Shown here in pieces: positions 7,564 to 15,321 of a stretch of DNA of 64,000 nt (positions are counted from its first letter, which is position 1; every line of letters begins with the position of its first letter). A program made the translations under genes and the position numbers. The notes beneath the pieces were generated by a model. It saw nothing but the letters and a program-made list of their open reading frames with translations, was not told the origin of the DNA and made no database searches. The DNA is taken from assembly GCF_900107545.1 (NCBI RefSeq), contig NZ_FNQZ01000003.1:1-64000 (forward strand), written 5' to 3'. Origin of the DNA: Pseudobutyrivibrio sp. ACV-2. Its GTDB lineage: Bacteria; Bacillota; Clostridia; Lachnospirales; Lachnospiraceae.

Positions 7564-8166
7564 TTACACAGATTGTTCATATTTAAAATTCAGATTAAGG
7601 TACACGCTATCCTTTTCATCCTGGGTAATCCCAATGTAGCGTTTGGTGATCTCAAATGATGAATGATTGAAGATACTCATTAAAAGTATTGGGTTAGCCC
7701 CGTTTTTGTATGCGAAGTAGCCAAAGGTCTTTCGTAATGAGTGACAACCTATATGGGTATGATTGGAGATGGTCATTTGGGCCGCCTTTCTTATAATTCT
7801 ATAAGCCTGAATTCTCGATATTGGTTTAAAACAATCATCCTTAGAATGAAACAAATACTGGGATGGGGCGACATTATCGCTGCTTTCCTTTAATAGCTTG
7901 AGAGCCCACTTTAATTCCTCATTGATTACAATGTTCTGTATTTTCTTAGTTTTCATTTCAGTCAATTTCAGATGGGTTTTACAGCAATCAAGCTCGAAAT
8001 CATACACCTCGTCCCAGGTTATGTTAAGAATGTCGCTAATGCGTAAAGCTGTGTTTAGGCCCGTTACTATCAAGCAATAATTTCTCGGATTACAATGCTC
8101 CTCCTTGTAAAAATTCATGAAATCCCTCAATTCTCCAGAATTTCTAATTGGTTCTGTTACTGACAT
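7564..8166 (-). CDS. FimB/FimE-sized tyrosine recombinase, predicted flagellin invertase
   Basis: 200-aa tyrosine recombinase consisting of the catalytic domain only. It has Arg42 in TGLNTALRISDIL, a beta-hairpin Lys near 72-75, HSLR at 142-145, His168 and the nucleophile Tyr177 in SSFEITKRYIGI. All catalytic residues are present. The length equals that of E. coli FimB/FimE, which also lack the N-terminal core-binding domain and invert a promoter between 9-bp repeats. The ATG at 8166 follows GGGAGG. The gene lies wholly within the segment it is predicted to invert. A weak promoter (TTGTTA in the inner arm of site 2, 17 bases, TATGTA) may move with it. Confidence 0.88.
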   Translation of the reverse strand: MSVTEPIRNSGELRDFMNFYKEEHCNPRNYCLIVTGLNTALRISDILNITWDEVYDFELDCCKTHLKLTEMKTKKIQNIVINEELKWALKLLKESSDNVAPSQYLFHSKDDCFKPISRIQAYRIIRKAAQMTISNHTHIGCHSLRKTFGYFAYKNGANPILLMSIFNHSSFEITKRYIGITQDEKDSVYLNLNFKYEQSV

Positions 8167-8210
8167 ATCTATTCCTCCCTCTTGATATTACATATGAATC
8201 CTACCACTAG

Positions 8211-8234
8211 GTAACAATTTGTATGAATTGTTAT
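8211..8234 (+). repeat. Recombination site 2 (right end of the invertible segment)
   Basis: Arms GTAACAATT and AATTGTTAT around spacer TGTATG on the plus strand, with one mismatch to site 1 at the last base. It is oriented opposite to site 1, so recombination between them inverts. It is oriented the same way as site 3 (13250), so recombination between those two would delete. Confidence 0.85.
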
Positions 8235-8277
8235 ACAAAAGAATGGATTCTGATTTTGCTACAAGGAGGTAGAAAAT

Positions 8278-8559
8278 ATGCTTAGTTTAACACTCAGAGA
8301 GGGTCAATCCATCAATATTGGCTCAGATGTTAAGGTAATATTCGCAGGTACAGATGGCAGTCACATTAAAGTGCTGATAGATGCTCCAAAATGCATCAAA
8401 ATAGCCCGCGAACAAAAGGATGACACCTATATCCCACAAGCAAAGCTTTCCAACAGTGCCAAAGAAAAAATTGGACGCATCTACAAAGAGGAACGCCAGT
8501 TAAACAAGCACAAGGAATTAATAAAAAAGAAGAAGCTGGAACTAGAATTACAGCATTAA
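8278..8559 (+). CDS. csrA: CsrA translational repressor, right copy
   Basis: 93-aa CsrA, close to the left copy through MLSLTLREGQSINIG, IKVLIDAP and the helical GRIYKEERQLNKHKELIKK tail, then ending KKLELELQH. Its own RBS reads CAAGGAGG, a full CsrA consensus, so it could control itself; the left csrA RBS (CGAGGAGG) is a poorer match. It sits 43 bases outside site 2 and ahead of the right flagellin. With the invertible segment as it is, no promoter points at it, so it should be silent along with its flagellin. Confidence 0.93.
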   Translation: MLSLTLREGQSINIGSDVKVIFAGTDGSHIKVLIDAPKCIKIAREQKDDTYIPQAKLSNSAKEKIGRIYKEERQLNKHKELIKKKKLELELQH

Positions 8560-8635
8560 CAAAAAGCTTCTCTTCTTGAAATTAATGTTAATAATGTCAT
8601 TTCAATCCTAGGCTAACGAGGTGACTTATTATATA

Positions 8636-8763
8636 GATTCAGTTTAAAAACTTGAATCACAGATAACAATTTAATAGTCGAAAGAGAGTCCAAGGATGGA
8701 CATCTCATAGATACGATTCACATCTATTGAATACGTATCGTCACCATATTTATTTCAAGGAGG
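8636..8763 (+). promoter_or_regulatory. Structured flagellin leader with CsrA-type sites (right)
   Basis: Contains hairpin GATTCAGTTT/AACTTGAATC (8636-8658), the CsrA-type hairpin GTCC-AAGGAT-GGAC (8688-8701), a GATACGATTCA...TGAATACGTATC hairpin, and the RBS CAAGGAGG (8756-8763). The same layout occurs on the left. Arm bases differ between copies while pairing is largely kept, which suggests a selected RNA structure. Confidence 0.7.
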
Positions 8764-8772
8764 AAAAATTTT

Positions 8773-10797
8773 ATGGTAGTACAACACAATTTACAGGCTC
8801 ATAACGCATCTAGAATGCTCGGTATCACATCTAGCGCTCAGGCTAAATCTACTGAGAAACTTTCATCAGGTTTCAGAATCAATCGTGCCGCTGACGACGC
8901 AGCTGGTCTTTCAATTTCAGAAAAAATGCGTAAGCAGATTAGAGGTCTTGATCAGGCATCTACAAATGCTCAGGATGGTGTATCTGCAGTGCAGACAGCT
9001 GAAGGTGCCCTCACAGAAGTGCACTCAATGCTTCAGCGTATGAATGAGCTTGCAGTTCAGGCAGCTAATGGTACAAACAGTGAGACTGACCGTCAGTCAA
9101 TCCAGGATGAGATAGAACAGCTTACTACAGAAATCGACCGTGTTGCAGAGACAACAAAGTTCAACGAGACATACCTACTTAAAGGTAATGCTGATGGCAC
9201 AAAGGTTACTAAGGCTGTAAACGCTCATGATGCAGGTCTCAACGGTAATTTAGTTGACAAGGGCAACGGAGTTACAAAGTTCTCTCTTAAAGAGAAGCTT
9301 AAAGATGGCGATAGCGTATCTATTGGTGGCGCAGAGTACAAGATTGGCTCTGGTAAGACAGAGGATAGCTATAAACTCGCCAGCAAATTAGGATCTACCG
9401 TAGCAAATGTCGGTGATAGCGTAACAATTTCTGGTAAGGAATATACCCTTACAAATAATGTAAAGATTTCTACACTTACGAATACAGGTACTGGTGACAA
9501 TCAATACACAGCATCACTGGGCGATCAGATTATTGCAAAAGATGGTACTGTCTATGAATACTATGTAAAGGCTGACGGTACAAACACAATTGCCAATGGA
9601 AAAGCTAATACTACAACCGTTACAACAGGCTGGTATAAGAAGGATGAGTTCCAGGATACTGCTAGTTTCGAAGCTGGTGGTAATATGAAGACCCTAGGCT
9701 CTATCGCTAAAGAGGGTGCAACACTTAAACTTAAGACAGCTCAGGATAAAAACGGATTAGACACTTTTAATATTACAAGGAATCTTAATGATGGTGATGT
9801 TTCAGCATGGAAATTAGGTAGTAACGCTTCTGGCGATGCTAATAAGGGCAAAATTGATATGGATAATCTCAAAGGTGCTGCTTTAGGAGACTCATCAAAA
9901 ACAATTAGTGCCGGTGACTCTATCACAACTAAGGGTGAGACTCTAACAGCTGTTGATACTGACTTTACACCTACAAAGCTTTCAGATGTAGCTAAAGAAA
10001 TTGGTGCACTCGAAGCTAACAGTCAGGTAACAATCTCTAATATTGATGGTTCTAATAGTACAACATACAAGGTTGCCCAGAATTCAGCAACAGAGGATGA
10101 GGGTCAGTCTCCACAGGTTCTTACAAGAGAGCATATCGTTCAACTTCTTGAGGAAGGCCAGCAGGTTACTCTTAAAGATAAGGATGGAAACGATATAACT
10201 GGCAAAACATTTACTGTAGCTGGCGTTGATGCAGGCGACGAAGATAAGATTTCTGCACAAAGAGCTTACACCCTTATGGCTGAAGAGCTTCAGAAAGCAT
10301 CTTCAATTGGAGCTGATACAGAAGCTAAAGTTACAAACAACAACGATGGTACATTTGACATTAAGCAGGGTACTGTTACATACGCAGACAAGCTTTCATT
10401 CAACCTTCACGTTGGCGCAGATGCTGACATGACAAACAAGATTAATGTAGATGTTCACTCTATGAGCGCTGCATCTCTTGGCATCAAGGGCATCAATTTA
10501 AAGGATGATACTGGTAATGCTGCTACATACGCAATCGATGCCATCGCTGACGCTGTTGCAAAGGTTTCTCAGCAGAGATCTGCACTCGGTGCTGTTCAGA
10601 ATAGATTAGAGCACACAATCGCTAACGTTGACAACGTAGTTGAGAACTCTACAGCTGCTGAATCTCGTATCCGTGATACAGATATGGCTGAAGAGATGGT
10701 TAACTACAGCAAGAACAACATTCTTGCTCAGGCAGGTCAGTCAATGCTTGCTCAGGCTAACCAGTCAACACAGGGCGTACTTTCAATTCTTGGATAA
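8773..10797 (+). CDS. fliC: Flagellin, right (predicted OFF) copy with different variable domain
   Basis: 674-aa flagellin. The N-terminal 140 or so and C-terminal 170 or so residues are nearly the same as in the left copy, including LQRMNELAVQ and the ending QSMLAQANQSTQGVLSILG. The central region, rich in Lys, Asp, Gly and Thr, is distinct in sequence and longer. It retains faint similarity to the left copy (KAVNAHDAGL; repeated GxxxxI/L-G-S-type strands), so the two central domains look like diverged homologues. The frame is intact, so the copy is silent only through promoter position, not decay. It is preceded by csrA in the same direction. Confidence 0.95.
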   Translation: MVVQHNLQAHNASRMLGITSSAQAKSTEKLSSGFRINRAADDAAGLSISEKMRKQIRGLDQASTNAQDGVSAVQTAEGALTEVHSMLQRMNELAVQAANGTNSETDRQSIQDEIEQLTTEIDRVAETTKFNETYLLKGNADGTKVTKAVNAHDAGLNGNLVDKGNGVTKFSLKEKLKDGDSVSIGGAEYKIGSGKTEDSYKLASKLGSTVANVGDSVTISGKEYTLTNNVKISTLTNTGTGDNQYTASLGDQIIAKDGTVYEYYVKADGTNTIANGKANTTTVTTGWYKKDEFQDTASFEAGGNMKTLGSIAKEGATLKLKTAQDKNGLDTFNITRNLNDGDVSAWKLGSNASGDANKGKIDMDNLKGAALGDSSKTISAGDSITTKGETLTAVDTDFTPTKLSDVAKEIGALEANSQVTISNIDGSNSTTYKVAQNSATEDEGQSPQVLTREHIVQLLEEGQQVTLKDKDGNDITGKTFTVAGVDAGDEDKISAQRAYTLMAEELQKASSIGADTEAKVTNNNDGTFDIKQGTVTYADKLSFNLHVGADADMTNKINVDVHSMSAASLGIKGINLKDDTGNAATYAIDAIADAVAKVSQQRSALGAVQNRLEHTIANVDNVVENSTAAESRIRDTDMAEEMVNYSKNNILAQAGQSMLAQANQSTQGVLSILG

Positions 10798-10852
10798 TTC
10801 TATAACAAGAGTATGACCTAGCTACTTTGATTGTGGCTTCAAATAACACATC

Positions 10853-10876
10853 AGGGGCTCCCTCGCGGGAGCCCCT
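10853..10876 (+). terminator. Terminator of the right flagellin gene
   Basis: Same perfect 10-bp stem as at 4855-4878, followed by TTTAG. It marks the outer end of the inverted-repeat arm. Confidence 0.75.
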
Positions 10877-10910
10877 TTAGCTATTTTATCAGATTAAATT
10901 TTTAAAGAAA

Positions 10911-12665
10911 CTACTCTAATATACCTACAATACAGCTTTTCTTGCAGAAGCATATTCCGTAATTTACAGAACCAATGTAGCCATCTTCTAGAATGCCATC
11001 CTGATATTTTTGAGTAGCAATCTGGTCTAGAGCCTCTTGTAAGCATCCATCCATTTCATTAAACTTTTTGCAAGCCTTCAATTCAAAAATATACGCTGGA
11101 TCTTTTGGCTTGTTCGGATAAAGAACAATATCAGGTCTGCCATCGCCTTCTTCCCTATTAGACCTTGCAGAGTAGTTTGGTAAGCCATACAAAAGAGACA
11201 AAAAGAACCCATGATAAAAACTTTCTTCACTATCAAAATAGCTTATGCTCTTTGAAAGTAGGCTACTGATAAATTCCTCTATTTCAGTACAATTTTTATC
11301 TTTGATAGCTTCATAAAGAGGAGAATAGTCTAATCCCTTGATACTCTTATCAAACCACTGACGCAGTTGATTTTTATAGACATATCCTATTTCTTTATTT
11401 GGTATCTTCATGGTGATGAATATGGTTTCATTTTCAAATCTTTCAGAAACCTTTTTCATATAGCCGGTAAAATACAGGAAGTTCCACAGATTGTCTTCAT
11501 TTTCATGAATATCACCATAAGTGATATCTTCATGAATAGGCTTTTCTATGGTTCCACCAGAAATCAGTGTGTCAAGTTCCGCCCTTACATTGTCATCTGC
11601 ATCATCAATCATTTCTTTAATTATGGAATTTGACGAGGTATTTGACCAATACGGAACAGGGAATGCAGTCTCGTCTAAAACATGGTCTCTTACATAATTT
11701 ATTACACTCCATGGATTATAGACTTCAGTCTTGCCAAATAAATATCCATCATACCAGTCTTTTAGAATATCCACATTGTTTGAAAGTACATATTCTTTCA
11801 GCATTTCTTCTGTCTCTTCCTGGGTGAATCCAAAATACTCACCAAAGTCAAGGCTATTGATAGAATTCACCTGTAGATTATTCAGACCAGTAAAAATGCT
11901 TTCTTTACTTATTCTCAGGCAACCTGTAACCACAGAGAAATCAAGGGCATCATTTGTCTTGAGCGCCGATTCAAAAAGCGACCTGATAAAGCCTATCATT
12001 TCGTCATAAAATCCAAATTGATATGCATTTTCCAGAGGCACGTCGTATTCATCAAGTAGTATTACAACCGTTTTTCCTAAATACTTTTGCAAATTAACAG
12101 AAAGCAATTTTAGAGAAGTGGCGTATTTTGCTACTTCGTTGCGAATAGCGGCCTTTCGCTCATCATCTGTATGGAATGTTTTCTCTTTTTGAAGCCATAT
12201 ATTTCTACCGAATTCATATTCCTCATATTCTTCAATGCTGCTTGTATCATCCCCCATAAACTGTTTTATGTAGCTATGGCGCTCAAATTCACTTATAATC
12301 TCATCTCGAATTTTGAGAAATGCTGCGGCAAAATCATTCTGCTTCCCAGACTTAAGAGAAAGCCTAATGACAGGATGCTGACCCATTTTTGAAATAACAT
12401 TATCTGAGCCATTAAGTAAAATCTTTTTCCCTTCAAAATATCTGCTGTTATCTACCTTATTTCCAGCTCTATCTCTTTCATCCTCAAAAAAAGTTTGAAG
12501 CATAGAAAGAGCCAGTGTCTTTCCAAAACGCCTAGGTCTGGTAAAAAGTGTAACCATTCCCCCAACTTCAATCACATCCTTAATAAGCAATGTTTTATCA
12601 ACATAATAGCAATTATCATCTATTAACCTTTTATAGTTTTCATATCCAATGCCGATTTTCTTCAT
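10911..12665 (-). CDS. AAA-ATPase-like protein with C-terminal PD-(D/E)XK nuclease domain
   Basis: 584-aa member of the AAA-ATPase-like/DUF1703 family. The N-terminus has YVDKT, then a Walker A variant TRPRRFGKTL near residues 42-51. Walker B is VVILLDEYDVPLE near residue 205. The C-terminus has GDGRPDIVLYP and IFELKACK near residues 525-550, giving the Asp and E-x-K of a PD-(D/E)XK nuclease. The biological role of the family is unsettled; many copies occur per genome in gut anaerobes. The start at 12665 follows GAGGAA. A truncated paralogue lies just upstream on the same strand. Confidence 0.85.
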   Translation of the reverse strand: MKKIGIGYENYKRLIDDNCYYVDKTLLIKDVIEVGGMVTLFTRPRRFGKTLALSMLQTFFEDERDRAGNKVDNSRYFEGKKILLNGSDNVISKMGQHPVIRLSLKSGKQNDFAAAFLKIRDEIISEFERHSYIKQFMGDDTSSIEEYEEYEFGRNIWLQKEKTFHTDDERKAAIRNEVAKYATSLKLLSVNLQKYLGKTVVILLDEYDVPLENAYQFGFYDEMIGFIRSLFESALKTNDALDFSVVTGCLRISKESIFTGLNNLQVNSINSLDFGEYFGFTQEETEEMLKEYVLSNNVDILKDWYDGYLFGKTEVYNPWSVINYVRDHVLDETAFPVPYWSNTSSNSIIKEMIDDADDNVRAELDTLISGGTIEKPIHEDITYGDIHENEDNLWNFLYFTGYMKKVSERFENETIFITMKIPNKEIGYVYKNQLRQWFDKSIKGLDYSPLYEAIKDKNCTEIEEFISSLLSKSISYFDSEESFYHGFFLSLLYGLPNYSARSNREEGDGRPDIVLYPNKPKDPAYIFELKACKKFNEMDGCLQEALDQIATQKYQDGILEDGYIGSVNYGICFCKKSCIVGILE

Positions 12666-12739
12666 GCCTATATTCCTCTGTACTTTAATTTAATTGAATA
12701 GGAGTCTTTTACAAATTTGAAATGAACCAGGTAAGACTT

Positions 12740-13078
12740 TTACTCTATGCAATATTCCTTTAATATTCTTTCAAGATTCCCTTTTTCACTATAATTTTGA
12801 CCATTAAAATCAAAATATATTACGGGATATTTCGTCCAAGGGCTCTTGTTATTTGTTTCTAAATCTTCGATAGCTAACCCCTTAAATAATTCCTGCTTCC
12901 CTTCAAAATAGGCCTTCATCGTTGAAAGCAATAAACTTTTTCCAAAGCGACGTGGGCGACTCAAAAAATATGGAACATTATTCTGCGCCAAATCATAAAT
13001 ATATTTTGTTTTGTCTACGTAACAGAAATCATCTTCACGTATCTTTTCAAATGATTGTATTCCAACTGGGAGTTTCAT
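12740..13078 (-). pseudogene. Truncated AAA-ATPase-like protein (N-terminal fragment)
   Basis: 112 codons matching only the N-terminal fifth of the preceding family: YVDKTKYIYDL and the Walker A variant SRPRRFGKSLLLS, then a stop after ILKEYCIE. Full relatives are above 500 aa, and the Walker B and nuclease regions are missing. It is best read as a remnant left by a deletion or rearrangement next to recombination site 3, though a short product could still be made. Confidence 0.75.
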
Positions 13079-13249
13079 GTTTTCAATCTCTTTCTAATTA
13101 CAAGTGGTCGCTACATTTAATTATATGAAATAGTAATGGAGACATCAATTTTTTCGTAATCAAAATTAATACTTCACAATAAAAAAAGTTCTTTTGACAC
13201 CTCAAAATAAATCACTTGGAGCAATGACTCCTGATTTCTAGTAAAGACG

Positions 13250-13273
13250 GTAACACTTTGTATGAATTGTTAC
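13250..13273 (+). repeat. Third copy of the flagellin recombination site
   Basis: Arms GTAACACTT and AATTGTTAC around spacer TGTATG, one mismatch in the left arm against site 1. It is in direct orientation to site 2 and inverted to site 1. The AGAATGGATTCT flank and csrA are absent here. The rest of the gap 13079-13346 shows no gene. Confidence 0.75.
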
Positions 13274-13346
13274 CTTTTTTACTATAAATTAGGGATTATA
13301 TAAATATAGATAGACAATCTGATGTTATTACTATAATTATATTTTT

Positions 13347-13597
13347 GCCGTAGGCATTCTTTGGAGAAGCATAAAGCGGAGGTGAGCGGTATGGTATTAA
13401 CTGAATTCGATGAAAAAGTCTTTGCTGATGATATGCGCGAAGAAGGTCGTATAGAAGGTCGTATAGAAGGCCGTACTGAAGAAAAATTAGAAAATATCAA
13501 AAAGCTCATGAACAATTTAAATCTCACAGTGGAGCAAGCCATGGAAGCATTGGATGTTCCAAAAGCAGACTATGATAAGTTCAAGGCAATGCTATAA
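13347..13597 (+). pseudogene. Internally deleted copy of the Rpn-family gene
   Basis: Bases 13347-13359 repeat GCCGTAGGCATTC found 94 bases upstream of the intact Rpn gene (3784-3796). The next base joins directly to sequence equivalent to position 4525 of that gene. About 728 bp, including the start and the whole nuclease core, are missing. What remains encodes LEKHKAEVSGMVLTEFDEK and the charged tail, expanded by a 12-base tandem repeat (IEGR units). No function is expected. Confidence 0.85.
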
Positions 13598-13633
13598 AGA
13601 TATTCTCAAAGTTTAGCAATATGCTTAAATAAA

Positions 13634-13674
13634 ATCATCCCCCATTAATGACATTGGCATTAATGGGGGATTTA
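13634..13674. terminator. Bidirectional terminator between the Rpn remnant and capA
   Basis: Long stem ATCCCCCATTAATG/CATTAATGGGGGAT with A/T runs on both sides, serving the Rpn remnant (plus strand) and capA (minus strand). Confidence 0.8.
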
Positions 13675-13696
13675 TTGTTTAAGAAATGTATTAAAT

Positions 13697-14863
13697 TTAT
13701 TTTGCAGAAATCGTACCATCGCTGCCTACAGCTACATTAGTCGAGATGCTTTCTACATAGGAATAGCCTGAATCATCGATGCTTGTGTTAGCGCCGGTTG
13801 CAGTGATAGGGATGATGCGGTAGGTGACATTGTCATTTTCATCTAGGGTGACTTCAACAGCACCGCCGCCACCATGTTTGATGTTTTGATTGAATATAAA
13901 ATTGCCTAAGCTGTAAAAAATTGGTTTGCCATTGTACATTTCCACTGGCTGGAGACAGTGGCTGTGCATTCCGATAACTGCATCTGCGCCGGCATCTATA
14001 AATTTGTGTCCGTCATTTGTCTGATAGTCCGTGAGCTCGGTGGTGTGTTCCACGCCCCAGTGCACCATGACAAACAGATAATCCACCTGGCTGTCAGCAG
14101 CTTGTATGGCTTCTAGCAATCTGGTTTCATCATAGAAGCAGAATTCGCCAGGCTGAGAGGACTCTACATTCCAGCTTGCCACTGGAATTACATGGCTTGC
14201 TGCTAGGAATCCGTATTTACGGCCTTTGGCATCTGTTTTAATTATCAGTTTGGCAGCCTCATCTACGCTGTTGCCAGCACCTGTATATTCAATGCCTGCA
14301 TTTGAAAGTGTGGTAAAGGTATCAGTCAGAGCATCCTTTCCATAGTCCAACACATGGTTGTTGGCAAGGCCTGCAATGTCTACACCAAGGTCATTGAAAA
14401 GACTTACATAGGAAGGATTTACCCTGAAAGTGTATTGTTTGTCCGGAGCCTTTTGACCACGCTCTGAAAAGCAAAACTCGTTGTTTATCATTGTAAATGT
14501 GGCATCCCTCAAGAGACTTTGAACTTCAGGTGAACATACACCATCAGCTCCCTTTGAAGAGTAGTTGGACTGGACATATTCACTGAGCTCCACATCTCCA
14601 GTGAAAACAATCTTTGTGGTTAAATCTTCTGCGGTTATTTCAGGCTCTACCTCAGTCATTTCCTCCTGAGTCTCTTCTAATAATACATCTTCTTCAGGAT
14701 TGATCTCTGTCACCTCAATAGTTTCATCACCGCGGATTTTTGCTAGTATTTCCTGACCCTTGTCTGAAAATGGGCCATCCACCCCGAAGGCGTACCAGCA
14801 TCCTGCCAATATAAGAACGAGAATTAAAAAGGTTTTTAATAAAGCTGCAAAGAATCTTTTCAT
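13697..14863 (-). CDS. CapA family protein (poly-gamma-glutamate synthesis-like)
   Basis: 388-aa extracytoplasmic protein of the CapA/PGA_cap family, with a metallophosphatase-like fold. The first 22 residues form a hydrophobic signal ending in LAGC, a plausible lipobox (Cys22), so a lipoprotein is likely. An acidic linker (about 40-80) is followed by the domain start KIVFTGDVELSE, NNEFCF, GLANNHVLDYG, VMVHWGVEH and GMHSHCLQPVEMYNGKPIFYSLGNFIFNQ. Some homologues take part in capsule formation, but no capB/capC genes are near, so the role is uncertain. It starts three bases after the DUF4250 gene and is probably co-transcribed. Confidence 0.85.
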   Translation of the reverse strand: MKRFFAALLKTFLILVLILAGCWYAFGVDGPFSDKGQEILAKIRGDETIEVTEINPEEDVLLEETQEEMTEVEPEITAEDLTTKIVFTGDVELSEYVQSNYSSKGADGVCSPEVQSLLRDATFTMINNEFCFSERGQKAPDKQYTFRVNPSYVSLFNDLGVDIAGLANNHVLDYGKDALTDTFTTLSNAGIEYTGAGNSVDEAAKLIIKTDAKGRKYGFLAASHVIPVASWNVESSQPGEFCFYDETRLLEAIQAADSQVDYLFVMVHWGVEHTTELTDYQTNDGHKFIDAGADAVIGMHSHCLQPVEMYNGKPIFYSLGNFIFNQNIKHGGGGAVEVTLDENDNVTYRIIPITATGANTSIDDSGYSYVESISTNVAVGSDGTISAK

Positions 14864-14865
14864 AA

Positions 14866-15042
14866 TTATCTGAATTTATTCATAGATGGATCATAGTGAT
14901 AATCGATTGATGCAAGCTTTGCGATTATCTCATCACCATCTATTTCATTATCCTCCACTAAAGCATCAAAACTACTATAATAATCGCGTAATGCGGTATT
15001 CACAGCGGAAAGCAGCATTACGGGGTCCTTTGGGAATTTCAT
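14866..15042 (-). CDS. DUF4250-like small protein
   Basis: 58-aa reading frame starting at ATG 15042 after GAGG. The protein begins MKFPKDPVMLLSAVNTALRD and ends IDYHYDPSMNKFR. The K-DP-MLLS-VNT-LRD start and IDYHYDP ending are what I recall of the DUF4250 family, typical of Lachnospiraceae. No function is known. Its stop lies two bases before the capA start, suggesting one transcript. Confidence 0.75.
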   Translation of the reverse strand: MKFPKDPVMLLSAVNTALRDYYSSFDALVEDNEIDGDEIIAKLASIDYHYDPSMNKFR

Positions 15043-15321
15043 TGTATTACTACCTCAAAAATAATATTAACCAAGTTATTTTAACACAGTTCATCTTATA
15101 TAAACATAGGAGTATATCATAAATTCTCTCATTAAAAAGCATATTTGATAAAATTTTAACAAAAATACAAAAAAGTACAAAATTAAGAACATTAATCAAA
15201 TCCACTGTTTTTTCATAAAAAAGTAGTATCATATCAAGTGGTTTCAAAAAACTAACACCTCTTTAGGTACCTAGCCAGGGAGGTTTGAATATTTATTAGA
15301 GAAAGAAAAGAGGAAATTAAA

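Larger units (their letters stand above)
7411..8234. other. Predicted invertible promoter segment
   Basis: An 824-bp stretch bounded by inverted copies of the same site, containing the tyrosine recombinase gene and an outward sigma-28-like promoter next to site 1. Homology between the two flagellin cassettes begins exactly at the sites and runs outward. Inversion would swap which csrA-flagellin cassette sits behind the promoter while leaving all genes intact. The right-hand interior (8167-8210) has no outward promoter that I can see, so the right cassette is predicted silent in this orientation. Confidence 0.8.
8211..10888 (+). repeat. Right arm of the csrA-flagellin inverted repeat
   Basis: Mirror of 4840-7434: site, AGAATGGATTCT motif, csrA, structured leader, flagellin, then the same AGGGGCTCCC terminator. 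Many synonymous differences show that the arms are not a very recent duplication. Confidence 0.9.

Noticed and set aside
8636-8670. Possible second sigma-28 promoter between the right csrA and flagellin (TTCAGTTT and ACAGATAA)
   Set aside because: Spacing is 13 instead of 11, and the left arm lacks the GATAA part. A TATTAT box upstream is conserved in both arms, but no paired -35 was found, so an internal promoter remains only a possibility.
9421-9436. GTAACAATT half-site inside the right flagellin
   Set aside because: Encodes Val-Thr-Ile in frame with no partner arm; common codons explain it.
3784-13359. GCCGTAGGCATTC as another recombination site
   Set aside because: No inverted arms; it is shared because the two Rpn loci are paralogous, and it marks the deletion point only in the second copy.
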